64,000 nt of DNA, taken from Agromyces terreus (lineage in GTDB: Bacteria; Actinomycetota; Actinomycetes; Actinomycetales; Microbacteriaceae). The stretch spans positions 186,001-250,000 of the forward strand of contig NZ_WBIS01000003.1 of NCBI RefSeq assembly GCF_009749465.1, read 5' to 3'. The position numbers were made by a program, and so were the translations under genes. This document shows positions 16,252-24,771 of the stretch, piece after piece. The stretch's first letter is position 1, and each line of letters begins with the position of its first letter. The notes beneath the pieces are model-generated. The model saw only the letters and a list, made by a program, of their open reading frames with translations, was not told the origin of the DNA and ran no database searches.

Positions 16252-16683
16252 ATGGCCAACCTCGTCGTCCACTTCGAGATCCACGCGACCGAGCCGCAGC
16301 GGCTCGTCGACTACTACACCGCGCTGTTCGGGTGGCGGTTCACGCAGTTCGGCGACGCGCCCTACTGGATGATCGACACGGGCGAGGGCGCCGTCGGCAA
16401 CGTCGACGGGCGGGCGGGGCACGGCATCAACGGCGGTCTGACCCAACGGCAGGGACCCCGGCCAGAGCCCGGCGCGCCCGTCAACGGCGCGAACTTCGTG
16501 GTCGGCGTCGACGACGTCGAGGCGTCCTTCGCGAGCGGCATCGAGCTCGGCGGCACCGTGGCATCGCCGCTCGAAGACATGGAGGGCGTCGGCCGCGGCG
16601 GCTACCTGCTCGACCCCGACGGCAACCTCTTCGGCATGCTCTCGCCGGTCATGTCCGACGGCACGGTCGCGATGGGCGGCTGA
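16252..16683 (+). CDS. VOC-superfamily protein
   Basis: A 143-residue VOC protein of the type seen many times per actinobacterial genome: VVHFEIHATEPQRLVDYYTALFGWRFTQFG, YWMIDTGEG, INGGLTQRQGP, then FVVGVDDVEASFASGIELGGTVASPLEDMEGVGRGGYLLDPDGNLFGML. The second-module ending DPDGNLFG is diagnostic. The ATG follows GGGGAGATC. It stands alone, separated from the previous VOC gene by 133 bases. No substrate can be proposed from the sequence. Confidence 0.87.
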   Translation: MANLVVHFEIHATEPQRLVDYYTALFGWRFTQFGDAPYWMIDTGEGAVGNVDGRAGHGINGGLTQRQGPRPEPGAPVNGANFVVGVDDVEASFASGIELGGTVASPLEDMEGVGRGGYLLDPDGNLFGMLSPVMSDGTVAMGG

Positions 16684-16765
16684 CCGCGCCGACGACGCTG
16701 CGAAGCCGCGTGCGACCGGCGGGTGGTGGGCGCCTTCCCAGCCGCGTCTGCCTAGGGTGGAGGTC

Positions 16766-17377
16766 ATGCTCGCGCTCATCCGCCACGGTCAGACCGATTG
16801 GAACGCTGCTGGCCGTCTTCAGGGCCGCACCGACATCCCGCTGAACGATGTGGGGCGGGCGCAGGCCCGCGCCGCGGCATCCGCCTTCTCCGGCGGCCTC
16901 TGGCAGAGCGTCGTGAGCTCCCCGTTGGGGCGCGCCCGCGAGACGGCCGAGATCCTCGCCGACGCGCTCGACCTGCCGATCGGCGGCACCTACGACGAAC
17001 TGCTCGAGCAGGAGTACGGCGAGGCCGAGGGCGTGCACGTCGCCGAGATCGCGTCGCGCTGGCCCGACCGTGCGATCCCGGGCAAGGAGCCCGAGGCCGA
17101 GGTCGCCAGGCGGGGGCTGCGCGGCCTCGAGCGCATCTCGGCCGACCACGGCGGCGCCCCGGTGCTCGCGGTCGCGCACGGCAGCTTCATCCGGTACACG
17201 CTCTCGGGCATCTCGGGGCACGACCCCCGGCACTACCCGCGGTTCGAGAACCTGTCGAGCTCGCATGTGCGCTTCGAGGATGCCGCGTGGCGCGTGCACA
17301 CCGTCGCGGGCGTCGAGTTCGCCGAGGTCCTGCTCGACCTCGAGGCCCGCGCGGCCGAAGACGAGCGCGCCGCGTAG
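16766..17377 (+). CDS. Histidine phosphatase (phosphoglycerate-mutase-like)
   Basis: A 203-residue member of the histidine phosphatase superfamily. The catalytic RHG motif is in LALIRHGQTDWNAAGRLQGRTDIPLND, followed by SSPLGRARETAEI (second Arg), the acid Glu region LLEQEYGEAEG, and the second catalytic His in VLAVAHGSFIRYTL. All four core residues are present, so it should be active. The family includes phosphoglycerate mutases, cobalamin-pathway phosphatases and broad-specificity sugar phosphatases. The ATG chosen overlaps a GGTGGAGG ribosome-binding site; an ATG three codons earlier falls inside that site. Confidence 0.9.
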   Translation: MLALIRHGQTDWNAAGRLQGRTDIPLNDVGRAQARAAASAFSGGLWQSVVSSPLGRARETAEILADALDLPIGGTYDELLEQEYGEAEGVHVAEIASRWPDRAIPGKEPEAEVARRGLRGLERISADHGGAPVLAVAHGSFIRYTLSGISGHDPRHYPRFENLSSSHVRFEDAAWRVHTVAGVEFAEVLLDLEARAAEDERAA

Positions 17378-17409
17378 TCCTCGGCGTCGTGCCGACGTAG
17401 ACTCCGAAA

Positions 17410-17949
17410 ATGGAGCCACCGGTCAGCACGACTCTGGTCGTGGTCGGCGACGAGGCGTCGCAGGCCATCCGCTCGCTCGAGCGGTTTCCGAACGTTCAGG
17501 CGGCGAGCCTCGCGGATGCCTCCGACGACGAGGTCGTGCGCTGGTCGGCCGGATCGAACGCCCCGTACGTGGTGCACGACCACGATCCGCTCGGCCACGT
17601 GGCCGCGGCGTGGGTGGAGTTCTTCGACGACCAGTCGACGTTCGGGGTGCTCGAGCTCGAGATCGAGCGGGCCCTCGACGCCGCCGGTCGCCGGGAGATG
17701 AACGTGCCCGACTACTACGTCGTGCTGCACCCCGAAGACCTGCCGGTCACCTGGAAGCACTGGTGGCTCGGCGTGCTCGCCGCGGAATCGCCCACCAGGG
17801 TCATTCCGTGGCCGGCGGCGGATGCCTCGCTCGCGGGGCTCCTGCGCCGCCTTCCGACCGGCCGGGCGTGGCCCGAGGTGGGTTCGTGGCTGCCGCGGGT
17901 GCCGATGTCGGTGCCAGACCGGGTCGGACTGCCGGGCTCCGACGCCTGA
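17410..17949 (+). CDS. Uncharacterised protein
   Basis: A 179-residue soluble protein that I do not recognise. Codon usage fits the genome, and the reading frame is clean, so it is probably a real gene. Visible features are a hydrophobic opening strand (TTLVVVGDEAS), an acidic middle, the aromatic segment VTWKHWWLGVLAAESPTRVIPWP and a Pro-rich end (LPRVPMSVPDRVGLPG). No signal peptide, membrane span or Cys cluster. Its stop codon touches the left arm of a dispersed palindromic element at 17951-18029. It may be co-transcribed with the phosphatase 32 bases upstream. Confidence 0.65.
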   Translation: MEPPVSTTLVVVGDEASQAIRSLERFPNVQAASLADASDDEVVRWSAGSNAPYVVHDHDPLGHVAAAWVEFFDDQSTFGVLELEIERALDAAGRREMNVPDYYVVLHPEDLPVTWKHWWLGVLAAESPTRVIPWPAADASLAGLLRRLPTGRAWPEVGSWLPRVPMSVPDRVGLPGSDA

Positions 17950-17950
17950 G

Positions 17951-18029
17951 CGCCGGTCGAGGAGGCGCGCCAGCGCCGTCTCGAGACCGTGGTGCGGTGG
18001 TCTCGAGACGCTGCGCTCCTCGACCGGCG
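17951..18029. repeat. Dispersed palindromic element, copy A
   Basis: A 79-bp inverted-repeat element. The outer arms are CGCCGGTCGAGGAG and its complement ending CGACCGGCG (18021-18029), and the inner arms are GTCTCGAGACC and GGTCTCGAGAC around a 10-base loop (17989-17998). It starts one base after the stop of the upstream gene. A diverged second copy is at 31582-31669. The sequence GGTCTCGAGACGCTGCGCTCC seen here (first 20 bases cited in part) is the kind of REP-like repeat common in Microbacteriaceae. Confidence 0.8.
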
Positions 18030-18187
18030 GGGACGCTGTGGCGATCTGTTGCACGCCCGACTCGCACCGCTCAGGCGGCGGCGCTATCGTCGAGGCATCC
18101 GTCGCCCCGCCGCGACCCGAACGTGATCGCCCCCAGCACCGTCGGCCCGCCGGGGTCGTCTGCCCTCCGGAAGGATTCCACCGCGCG

Positions 18188-19129
18188 ATGACCGAGACCG
18201 CCTCGAAGACCTCGCGCGCCGCCGAGTGGGTGAAGTCGCGTCGTCGACTCGTCGGCTGGACGACCCTCATCTCCGTCGTGGCGGTGGTCGTGATCGTGCT
18301 CGTCGCACGCTGGCTGCGGCAGAGCCCGGCCGGCGAAGACTTCATCGCGGCGTACCCCGGCATCGTGCCGCCGCCCGAGGGCACGCCCGTCGGCATCCCG
18401 GCCTGGCTCGGGTGGCAGCACTTCCTGAACACGTTCTTCCTGGTGCTCATCGTGCGCACCGGGTTCCAACTGCGCTCGAAGCAGCGCCCGCCGGGGTTCT
18501 TCACCCGCGACAACAGCCGCTGGCCGCGCACGAAGCGCGCCCCGCGCCGACTCGGCATCTTCCTCTGGCTGCACCTCTGGCTCGACGCGTTCTGGGTGCT
18601 CAACGGGGTGCTCTACCTCGTGCTGCTCTTCGCGACCGGCCAGTGGCTGCGCATCGTGCCGACCGACTGGGCGGTCGTGCCGAACGCGCTCTCGGCCGCG
18701 CTGCAGTACGCCTCGCTCGACTGGCCGACCGAGAACTCGTGGGTCGTCTACAACTCGCTGCAGCAGCTCGCGTACTTCGCGGTCGTGTTCGTCGCGGCGC
18801 CGCTCGCGATCCTCACCGGGCTGCGGCTCTCGTCGGTCTGGCCGCCCGAGGGCCGCCTCGCCCGCGCGGTGCCCGAACGCCTCGCGCGGGCCGTGCACTA
18901 CCCGGTGATGCTCTTCTTCCTCGTGTTCACCTTCGTGCACGTGGTGCTCGTGTTCACCACCGGCGCGCTCCGCAAGCTCAACCAGATGTACACCGCGCGC
19001 GACGCCGACGACTGGATCGGGCTCGTCGTGTTCGCGGCATCCGTCGCCGTCATCGCGGTCGCCTGGGTGCTTGCCAAGCCGCCGCTGCTGAAGCGCATCG
19101 CGGCGAAGGGCGGCACCGTCCGGGGCTGA
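18188..19129 (+). CDS. Cytochrome b/b6-domain-like integral membrane protein
   Basis: A 313-residue protein with a short basic N-terminus and about five to six membrane spans. Histidines lie in hydrophobic segments at GWQHFLNTFFLVLIV, LWLHLWLDAFW, VHYPVMLFFLVFTFVHVVLVF, which is the pattern of heme-b ligation in cytochrome b561/formate-dehydrogenase-gamma-like proteins. Two conserved-looking acidic-aromatic loops (GEDFIAAYPG, DWPTENSWVVYNS) face outside. Family placement is moderate. No partner molybdopterin or iron-sulfur subunit is adjacent, so the electron donor and acceptor are unknown. The start ATG follows AAGGATTCC; it is the first that gives the basic N-terminus. Confidence 0.7.
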   Translation: MTETASKTSRAAEWVKSRRRLVGWTTLISVVAVVVIVLVARWLRQSPAGEDFIAAYPGIVPPPEGTPVGIPAWLGWQHFLNTFFLVLIVRTGFQLRSKQRPPGFFTRDNSRWPRTKRAPRRLGIFLWLHLWLDAFWVLNGVLYLVLLFATGQWLRIVPTDWAVVPNALSAALQYASLDWPTENSWVVYNSLQQLAYFAVVFVAAPLAILTGLRLSSVWPPEGRLARAVPERLARAVHYPVMLFFLVFTFVHVVLVFTTGALRKLNQMYTARDADDWIGLVVFAASVAVIAVAWVLAKPPLLKRIAAKGGTVRG

Positions 19130-19200
19130 CCGAACGACCGGGCGTGCCGCGGATGCCTCGGGGCTGACGCCGTCGGCGCCCCCGGGTATCGTGGCCCGGC

Positions 19201-19782
19201 GTGGACGTGATCACGAACGACGACCTCGACGACCTCGAACGTGAGCTCATCGGCCGCGTGCGGGGCCGTGTGCTCGAGATCGGCGCGGGCGACGGCGAGA
19301 ACTTCGGCGCCTTCCATCCCGACGTCGTCTGGACGGGCCTCGAACCCGACGCCGGCCGCCGCGCCGAACTCGCGACGAGGGCGCGCGAGTGGCGGCACGC
19401 GTCGACGCCGCTCGGGGCGACGGCCGAGCACATCCCGTTGCCGGATGCCGCGGTCGATGCCGTCGTCGGCACCTACGTGCTCTGCTCGGTGCGAAACGTC
19501 GCCGTCGTGCTGGCCGAGCTGCGGCGGGTGCTCGTGCCCGGCGGGCGGGTCGTCTTCGTCGACCACGTGGCCGCGCCGCGCGGCACGTTCAAGCGGGCGG
19601 TCCAGAACGTCGCGACCCCGCTGTCGGCGAAGCTCGACCACGGCTGCCACTGGAACCGCGATCCGCAGCCGCTGCTCGAGGCCGCGGGGTTCGCGGGCGT
19701 CGACGTGCGTCGCCTCCGGGTGCGCTCGTTCCCGCTCGGCCCGGTGCCGGTGCTGCTCTACGAGGGCGTCGCGCCGCGCTGA
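19201..19782 (+). CDS. Class I SAM-dependent methyltransferase
   Basis: A 193-residue methyltransferase starting at GTG. Motif I is RVLEIGAGDGENFGAF, followed by the acidic ribose contact GLEPDAGRR, motif II/III around IPLPDAAVDAVVGTYVLCSV and ELRRVLVPGGRVVFVDHVAAPRG. The C-terminal SAKLDHGCHWNRDPQPLLEAAGFAGVDV resembles the METTL7/UbiE-like clade, which acts on small lipophilic or thiol substrates. Its last 25 bases overlap the 3' end of the convergent EI24 gene, so the two stops are interlocked. Confidence 0.88.
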   Translation: MDVITNDDLDDLERELIGRVRGRVLEIGAGDGENFGAFHPDVVWTGLEPDAGRRAELATRAREWRHASTPLGATAEHIPLPDAAVDAVVGTYVLCSVRNVAVVLAELRRVLVPGGRVVFVDHVAAPRGTFKRAVQNVATPLSAKLDHGCHWNRDPQPLLEAAGFAGVDVRRLRVRSFPLGPVPVLLYEGVAPR

Positions 19783-20537
19783 TCGACCGGCGGTGCGGGG
19801 CGCGCCGCGACATCATCGAGCACGCCGCGCGCGAGCATCGTCGCGCCCGCCACGGCCGCGGGCATCGTGAAGATCGCGCCGAGCGGAACCATGAAGCAGA
19901 GCTGGGTCGCGATGCCGAACCCGAGCAGCCGCGAACGATGCCCGCGCAGCAGCGCCGAGCGCTCGTCGGCCCCGATGCCGCGCGACTCGAAGGCGCGGCC
20001 GGTGAGCTCCCACGCGAGCAGCCGCCCCGAGAGCACGACGCCGAGCACGGGGGCGAGCACGCCGCCGACGATCGGCAGGAGCCCGCTCAGCGCGACCCCG
20101 ATCGAGACGAGCATGCCGAGCGCGATGAAGCCGGCCGCGTCGCCCGCCGAGCGCCAGAACCCGATGCCCTCGCCGGTGGGCTCGCCGCCGAGGTCGGCCT
20201 CGACGGCACGCCAGATGCGCTCGTAGAACGGGTCGCCGACCATGAGCGTGAGCCCCGTGAACGTGACCGCGGCGAGCACGATCGCGCCGCCGAGCACGAC
20301 GGCGCCGACGGCGGTGCGCACGATCGTCGCCCACGGCTCGACCCAGCCCGCCGCGAACGGCGTGGCCCAGACGGTGATGCCGGGCAGGCTGAAGCCGAGC
20401 GCGACCAGCGCCGTGAGCACCACGACCCAGACGATGGCGGCCGGCACGAGGCCGAGCATCATCGTGCCGGGCTGGCGGCGCCAGAAGCCGAATCCGCGCA
20501 GCAGCGTGCGCACCCCGAGCAGGAACCGTTGGATCAT
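19758..20537 (-). CDS. EI24/CysZ-like membrane protein
   Basis: A 259-residue polytopic protein with about six hydrophobic spans. The opening MIQRFLLGVRTLLRGFGFWRRQPGTMMLGLVPAAIVW and the later GDPFYERIWRAVEADLGG and LLPIVGGVLAPVLGVVLSGRLLAWELTGRAFESRGI segments fit the EI24 domain family that includes CysZ, a sulfate permease in enterics. In actinobacteria the substrate has not been shown, so sulfate uptake is only a possibility. The start is the ATG matching the family N-terminus. It is convergent with, and overlaps, the methyltransferase gene by 25 bases. Confidence 0.85.
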   Translation of the reverse strand: MIQRFLLGVRTLLRGFGFWRRQPGTMMLGLVPAAIVWVVVLTALVALGFSLPGITVWATPFAAGWVEPWATIVRTAVGAVVLGGAIVLAAVTFTGLTLMVGDPFYERIWRAVEADLGGEPTGEGIGFWRSAGDAAGFIALGMLVSIGVALSGLLPIVGGVLAPVLGVVLSGRLLAWELTGRAFESRGIGADERSALLRGHRSRLLGFGIATQLCFMVPLGAIFTMPAAVAGATMLARGVLDDVAARPAPPVDQRGATPS

Positions 20538-20615
20538 CGCCGTCCAGCCTAGGCTGGTGCTCCGCGGGACGCGCCGCCGGACGCGCCCGCGCCCGTGCCC
20601 GAAGGAGGAGCGCCC

Positions 20616-21452
20616 GTGCTCGCATCGATCGACGTGAACCTGCCCGGCGGGGGCGTGCTGCGTGCCCACGACGCGGGTACGGTGGCGGATGCCTCCTCCG
20701 GCCCGGTGCTGATGTGGCACCACGGCTCGCCGCAGACGGGTGCCCCGCTCGAGCCGGTCGCGGCCGCGGCGGCGGCACGCGGCATCCGGCTCATCTCCTA
20801 CGCACGCCCCTCGTACGGCGGCTCGAGCGCGAGGCCGGGGCGCGACGTGGGCTCCGCGGGCGACGACGCGACCGCCGTCGCCGACGCGTTCGGCGTCGAC
20901 CGGTTCGCCACGATGGGCGCCTCGGGCGGCGGGCCGCACGCGCTGGCGGTCGCGGCGCGGCATCCGCAGCGGGTGAGCGGCGTCGTGACGCTCGCCGCAC
21001 TCGCCCCGTTCACCGCGCGCTTCGACTGGTTCGGCGGCATGCGGGCCCCCGGTGGGCTGCGGTCCGCACGGGAGGGCGGCCGTGCCGCGAGGGCGCGGTT
21101 CGCCGAGGCGGACGAGTTCGACCCCGAGCAGTTCCTGCCCGCCGACTTCGCCGCGCTCGAGGGCGCCTGGTCGGATCTCGGGGCGGATGTCGCGAGGTCC
21201 GCCGAGTTCGGCGACGACGGGCTCATCGACGACGACGTCGCCTTCACCTCGGACTGGGGATTCGAGCTCGCCGAGGTCGTCGCGCCCGTGCTCGTCGTGC
21301 AGGGCGAGGGCGACCGCGTCGTCCCGCGCACGCACGCGTCGTGGCTGCTCGCGCACCTGCCCGATGCGACGCTCTGGATGCGCCTCGACGACGGGCACGT
21401 GTCGGTGCTCGACGTCGTGCCCGACGCGATGGACTGGCTGCTCGAGCACTGA
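20616..21452 (+). CDS. Alpha/beta hydrolase
   Basis: A 278-residue alpha/beta-hydrolase-fold enzyme. The oxyanion segment is MWHHGSPQTG, the nucleophile elbow GASGGGPHALAVA holds Ser in GxSxG, the acid is in VLVVQGEGDRVVP and the catalytic His is in LDDGHVSVL. A complete triad is therefore visible. The cap domain (about residues 130-205) is Asp/Phe-rich. The GTG start was chosen for the GAAGGAGG ribosome-binding site seven bases upstream; a GTG seven codons earlier is possible. Divergent from the EI24 gene, monocistronic; substrate unknown. Confidence 0.88.
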   Translation: MLASIDVNLPGGGVLRAHDAGTVADASSGPVLMWHHGSPQTGAPLEPVAAAAAARGIRLISYARPSYGGSSARPGRDVGSAGDDATAVADAFGVDRFATMGASGGGPHALAVAARHPQRVSGVVTLAALAPFTARFDWFGGMRAPGGLRSAREGGRAARARFAEADEFDPEQFLPADFAALEGAWSDLGADVARSAEFGDDGLIDDDVAFTSDWGFELAEVVAPVLVVQGEGDRVVPRTHASWLLAHLPDATLWMRLDDGHVSVLDVVPDAMDWLLEH

Positions 21453-21483
21453 CGCGGCGAGCCGGTTCAGGCGGCGCGCCGGG

Positions 21484-22620
21484 TCAGGCGCCCGGCGCGC
21501 TCGGGCCTGGGAGGGCCGATCCGCGGTCGTCGCCCGGATCCGAGAGCGAGTCGAGCGCGGCGACCAGGTCGCGGTGCAGGTCGTCGACGTGCTCGAGCCC
21601 GACCGAGAGGCGCACGAGCCCGTCGGGGATGGTCGGCTGCTCGAGCTGCCACCGGCGGCGGCGCTCGAACGTCGACTCGACGCCGCCGAGGCTCGTGGCG
21701 TGCACCCAGAGCGCGGTGCGCTGCACCAGCCGGTCGGCGGGTTCCTTGCCGCCGCGCACGACGATCGAGATGATCGCGCCGAACCCGGGGTAGCGCACCT
21801 CGTCGAGCTCGTCGTGCCCGGCCAGGCGCGTCGCGAGCTCGCGTGCCGTGGCCTGTGCGCGCTCGAGCCGAACGGGCAGGGTGCGCAGCCCGCGCAGCGC
21901 GAGGTAGGTCTCGAACGGGCCCGGGATCGCGCCGAACAGCGAGCGGTGCGCGACGATCTTCTCCGACAGCTCGTCGCTCGCCGTGATCACGGCGCCCATG
22001 AGCACGTCGCTGTGACCCGAGATGTACTTCGTGGCCGAGTGCACCACGAGGTCGGCGCCCGACTCGAGCGGCCGCTGCAGGAGCGGCGTCGCGAAGGTGT
22101 TGTCGACGGCGACGAGCGCGCCGTGCTCGTGCGCGGCCGCGACGAGCTCGGGGATCTCGGCGATCTCGAGCGCGGGGTTCGTGGGCGACTCGATCCACAC
22201 GAGCGCGGCGCCGGCGAGGGACGCCGCGACCGCTGCGGTGTCGCTGATGTCGACGTAGTCGACGCGGAGGCGGCCCTTCGACGCGAGCTGGTCGAGCTGC
22301 GCGACCGTGCCGGTGTACGAGTGACGGGGCGCGACGACGGTGCCGCCCTCGGGCACGAGGTCGAGCACGGCCGTGATCGCCGCCATGCCGGAGGCGAACG
22401 AGGTGCAGCGCCCGCCCTCGAGCCCTCCGAGCGCGTCTTCGAACGCCGTCCACGAGGGGTTGCCGTAGCGCGCGTACTCGAGGTCGCCGCCCGCGACGTA
22501 GGTCGAGGTGAGGTGCACGGGCACGTTCATGGGCTGGTCGGGCTCGTGGGGCGGCCGGCCGGCGATGATGAGGCGGGTCTCGGGGTGGAGCGCCGGCGCA
22601 GCCGAGGTCGAATCGGGCAC
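21484..22620 (-). CDS. Cys/Met-metabolism PLP enzyme (cystathionine gamma-synthase/lyase family)
   Basis: A 378-residue fold-type I PLP enzyme. It shows the PLP phosphate-binding [11 protein letters not shown], the Tyr in [20 protein letters not shown], the Asp in [13 protein letters not shown], the Schiff-base lysine in [16 protein letters not shown] and the C-terminal Arg-containing [14 protein letters not shown]. These features define the family covering cystathionine gamma-synthase, gamma-lyase and methionine gamma-lyase; which reaction it runs cannot be settled by motif. The [13 protein letters not shown] segment is the R-Y-x-R-x-x-N-P-T region of the neighbouring subunit with a changed residue. 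Single gene on the minus strand. Confidence 0.9.
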   Translation of the reverse strand: MPDSTSAAPALHPETRLIIAGRPPHEPDQPMNVPVHLTSTYVAGGDLEYARYGNPSWTAFEDALGGLEGGRCTSFASGMAAITAVLDLVPEGGTVVAPRHSYTGTVAQLDQLASKGRLRVDYVDISDTAAVAASLAGAALVWIESPTNPALEIAEIPELVAAAHEHGALVAVDNTFATPLLQRPLESGADLVVHSATKYISGHSDVLMGAVITASDELSEKIVAHRSLFGAIPGPFETYLALRGLRTLPVRLERAQATARELATRLAGHDELDEVRYPGFGAIISIVVRGGKEPADRLVQRTALWVHATSLGGVESTFERRRRWQLEQPTIPDGLVRLSVGLEHVDDLHRDLVAALDSLSDPGDDRGSALPGPSAPGA

Positions 22621-22826
22621 GGGGAACCTCCATGGGGCGAACGGATGCCGCGTGCCGCGCGCACGGGCCCAGCCAGCGTAACCCGCACGGCCGGGCGGCC
22701 CCGACGCCGTGACCGGTCGTGACGACGCCGGGCTCCGGCGCGGGGAGTCGGAGACCGCAGCGACCCCGCGCGTCCCCGTACGTCAAGGGGGGTGACAGGC
22801 GGGGGAGGGTCGCCTAGCGTCGGAGC

Positions 22827-23231
22827 ATGAGCGACGAACGCACCTCCACGGTTCCCCGCACGATCGGGCGCTGGCTGCTGGCCGGCCTGCTCGTGTTCGC
22901 CGGCATCAGCCACCTGACGTTCGCGCGCAAGGAGTTCCGTGCGCAGGTGCCGACGTGGGTCCCGATGGACGCCGACGGCGTCGTCGTCGCCTCGGGCGTG
23001 GTGGAGGTGGCGCTCGGCAAGGCGCTGGTCGTGCTCCCGAAGGAGCGCCGCCGCATCGGGTGGATCGTCGCGGCGTTCTTCGTCGCCGTGTTCCCGGGCA
23101 ACATCGCGCAATGGACCGAGGGCCGCGACGCGTTCGGGCTCACGAGCGATCGGGCCCGCCTCATGCGCCTGCTGTTCCAGCCGTTGCTCGTCGCGCTCGC
23201 GCTCTGGTCGACCGCGCCGCGCAAGCACTGA
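22827..23231 (+). CDS. DoxX-family membrane protein
   Basis: A 134-residue protein with four predicted transmembrane helices (RWLLAGLLVFAGISHLTF, VVASGVVEVALGKALVVLP, IGWIVAAFFVAVFPGNIAQW, LLFQPLLVALALWS). The HLTF.R.EFRAQVPTWVP pattern and NIAQW are typical of the DoxX/DUF4267-like group. Some DoxX proteins are linked to quinone/thiosulfate oxidation or redox homeostasis (the mycobacterial membrane-associated oxidoreductase complex), but most lack an assigned role. It converges on a 35-residue membrane peptide gene across a short GC-rich hairpin. Confidence 0.88.
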   Translation: MSDERTSTVPRTIGRWLLAGLLVFAGISHLTFARKEFRAQVPTWVPMDADGVVVASGVVEVALGKALVVLPKERRRIGWIVAAFFVAVFPGNIAQWTEGRDAFGLTSDRARLMRLLFQPLLVALALWSTAPRKH

Positions 23232-23233
23232 GC

Positions 23234-23249
23234 CGGCCCGACCGGGCCG
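23234..23249. terminator. Short convergent hairpin
   Basis: CGGCCCG and CGGGCCG are separated by only two bases and lie in the 29-base gap between two converging stop codons. It would fold as a six-base-pair stem with a four-base loop, without a U-tract. Confidence 0.4.
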
Positions 23250-23260
23250 ACCGCCCGGGA

Positions 23261-23368
23261 TCAGGCCTTGGGCGCCTTGACGAGCGACAGGATGGCGGCG
23301 ACGAGGCCGACCCCGCCGACGAGGGCGATGACTCCGAGCACCGACCAGATCACGGCTTCAATCGACAT
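23261..23368 (-). CDS. Small single-span membrane peptide (35 aa)
   Basis: The peptide MSIEAVIWSVLGVIALVGG... continues through LVAAILSLVKAPKA, giving one transmembrane helix and a short basic cytoplasmic tail. AAGGGG lies about seven bases before the ATG, which supports translation. Peptides of this kind are usually missed by gene callers. It shares no recognisable family. Length and composition would also suit a small regulatory or stress-induced membrane peptide, but that is speculation. Confidence 0.6.
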   Translation of the reverse strand: MSIEAVIWSVLGVIALVGGVGLVAAILSLVKAPKA

Positions 23369-23503
23369 GGTGAGACCCCTTCGCGGTTGTGCTCCCATTC
23401 TGGCCCGCGCGCCGCGGGGTGCCAACCGTCGGCCAAGGCGGATCGCTTCAGAGCGACGTTCGCGCAGATCGTTATGCCCTGCTCGTGGAGGTAGCCTCAC
23501 CTC

Positions 23504-23845
23504 ATGAGCGAGCTGCCGCCGGAGCGACGGGTCATCCGTCTCTTCCCGGACTACTCGCGGGACTGGCCGCTGTGGGAGAACTCGACGCCGACGTGGGACG
23601 TCGGCTACACGACGACGCCCGCCATGTATGGCCTGTCCGCGGATCTGACGACATCGATCGCGGCGTGGAACTCGTTCTGGGAAGCACATTTCAACGATGC
23701 AGATGGATGGGACGGCGTCGACGCCCGCGACCAATGGGGTGCCGACGGGGAAGAGATCGCTCGACGTCTGAGTGAGGAAGTCGCAGAGTTCGCCGACGTG
23801 CAGTACGAGCCCTGGCCCCTACGCGGCCCCATCCGGCCGGCCTAG
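23504..23845 (+). CDS. Uncharacterised small acidic protein
   Basis: A 113-residue protein of unknown family, rich in Trp, Asp and Glu (LFPDYSRDWPLWENSTPTWDVGYTTTPAMYGL, WNSFWEAHFNDADGWDG, ARRLSEEVAEFADVQYEPWPL). Third-position GC is clearly lower than in flanking genes, which marks the left part of the accessory segment. No signal peptide, membrane span or metal motif. The pattern of acidic and aromatic residues with a conserved-looking Trp series recalls immunity-type proteins, but there is no toxin gene beside it. A GAGGTAGCC ribosome-binding site precedes the ATG. Confidence 0.6.
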   Translation: MSELPPERRVIRLFPDYSRDWPLWENSTPTWDVGYTTTPAMYGLSADLTTSIAAWNSFWEAHFNDADGWDGVDARDQWGADGEEIARRLSEEVAEFADVQYEPWPLRGPIRPA

Positions 23846-23870
23846 ATCCTCCAGCGACTCCGTCGCCGAC

Positions 23871-24089
23871 TCAACCGATGATGAGTTGCGGCACGAAGAT
23901 GACGGCAACCACTACGACGGGAATGAGCGCAAGCATGAGAAGCGCTCCGTTGATCCTCCGCCGGCTGACGGTGCCCTTCTCAAATGACGAGTGGCTGAGC
24001 TTGTCGAAGTTCGGCAAGAGCGCCTGATAGGGCGGCTCTCGGTCCGCAACGTGTTCGGCCGGCGTGCTGGGGTCGACTTTGTCTCCCAT
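23871..24089 (-). CDS. Small C-tail-anchored membrane protein (72 aa)
   Basis: A polar N-terminal half (MGDKVDPSTPAEHVADREPPYQ...) is followed by one transmembrane helix at the extreme C-terminus (GALLMLALIPVVVVAVIFVPQLI). The topology is that of a tail-anchored protein facing the cytoplasm. No family recognised. The gene has few GC-ending codons for this genome, consistent with the accessory segment it lies in. It converges on the small acidic protein gene with a 25-base gap. Confidence 0.55.
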   Translation of the reverse strand: MGDKVDPSTPAEHVADREPPYQALLPNFDKLSHSSFEKGTVSRRRINGALLMLALIPVVVVAVIFVPQLIIG

Positions 24090-24219
24090 GAGACGACCGT
24101 AGCCCTGATACTCGCTCGATCAGGGGTCTTTCGTCAGATCCTTCGACAGCCCCCCTGAGGGGATCGCTGTGCGCAACGGGAAATCCGACCTGGTGCCGAA
24201 ATCTCGTCTATGACCGGCA

Positions 24220-24771
24220 CTACCGGCCAGTGAACGTCGCCTGCGTTGGGTCGGGTCGGCCGCTGAGTTCGCCTCGGAGTAGCTCGCGTGCACGCGCATA
24301 TCGCGACCGAGCCGTCGACGGCGATGTACCGGTCACGGCGGCCGCGTCTACGAGGCTGAACCCGTCCCAGTGGATCAGGCGTACGAGCTCTTGAAGTCGG
24401 GGTGGCAGCCTCGCGATCGCGGCGCGTACGTATTCGGCTTCTTCGAGGGATTCGACCTCGTTCGGTGCGACGAGATTCGCGCGGGTCAGCTCGTCGCGTA
24501 GCCGTTGGACGGCCTCGTGTCGACGACGCTTGGTCCGATGGGAGGCGAGGAGTACTCGTGCGGCGATGCCGAACATCCATCTGCGGGCCTCGCTGTCGTC
24601 GGCGGGAAGGCGGTCGACGCGCTTCCACGCGACGATCAGGGTCTCGCTGAGCAGGTCGGCCGCGTCCGCGCGTGGAAGGACTCGCCTTTCGAAGTAGACC
24701 AGGAGATCGGGAGCACTCGTTCGGATGATCTGCTCGAGTCTCGCCTCGCTCGCGAGGGCCGCCCGGGTCAT
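24220..24771 (-). CDS. ECF-like RNA polymerase sigma factor
   Basis: A 183-residue sigma-70-family protein. Region 2 is LLVYFERRVLPRADAADLLSETLIVAWKRVDRLP (core-binding and -10 recognition), and region 4 is AIARLPPRLQELVRLIHWDGFSLVDAAAVTGTSPSTARSRYARARELL, a clean helix-turn-helix. No region 1 or 3, so group IV. The start at ATG 24771 overlaps the stop of the upstream membrane gene as ATGA; an in-frame ATG five codons further upstream is possible. The upstream coupled gene is the likely anti-sigma partner, which would be the reverse of the usual sigma-then-anti-sigma order. Confidence 0.9.
   Translation of the reverse strand: MTRAALASEARLEQIIRTSAPDLLVYFERRVLPRADAADLLSETLIVAWKRVDRLPADDSEARRWMFGIAARVLLASHRTKRRRHEAVQRLRDELTRANLVAPNEVESLEEAEYVRAAIARLPPRLQELVRLIHWDGFSLVDAAAVTGTSPSTARSRYARARELLRGELSGRPDPTQATFTGR

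Noticed and set aside
23504-23845. Immunity protein of a toxin system
   Set aside because: Composition is suggestive but no toxin, secretion or polymorphic-toxin domain gene lies beside it.
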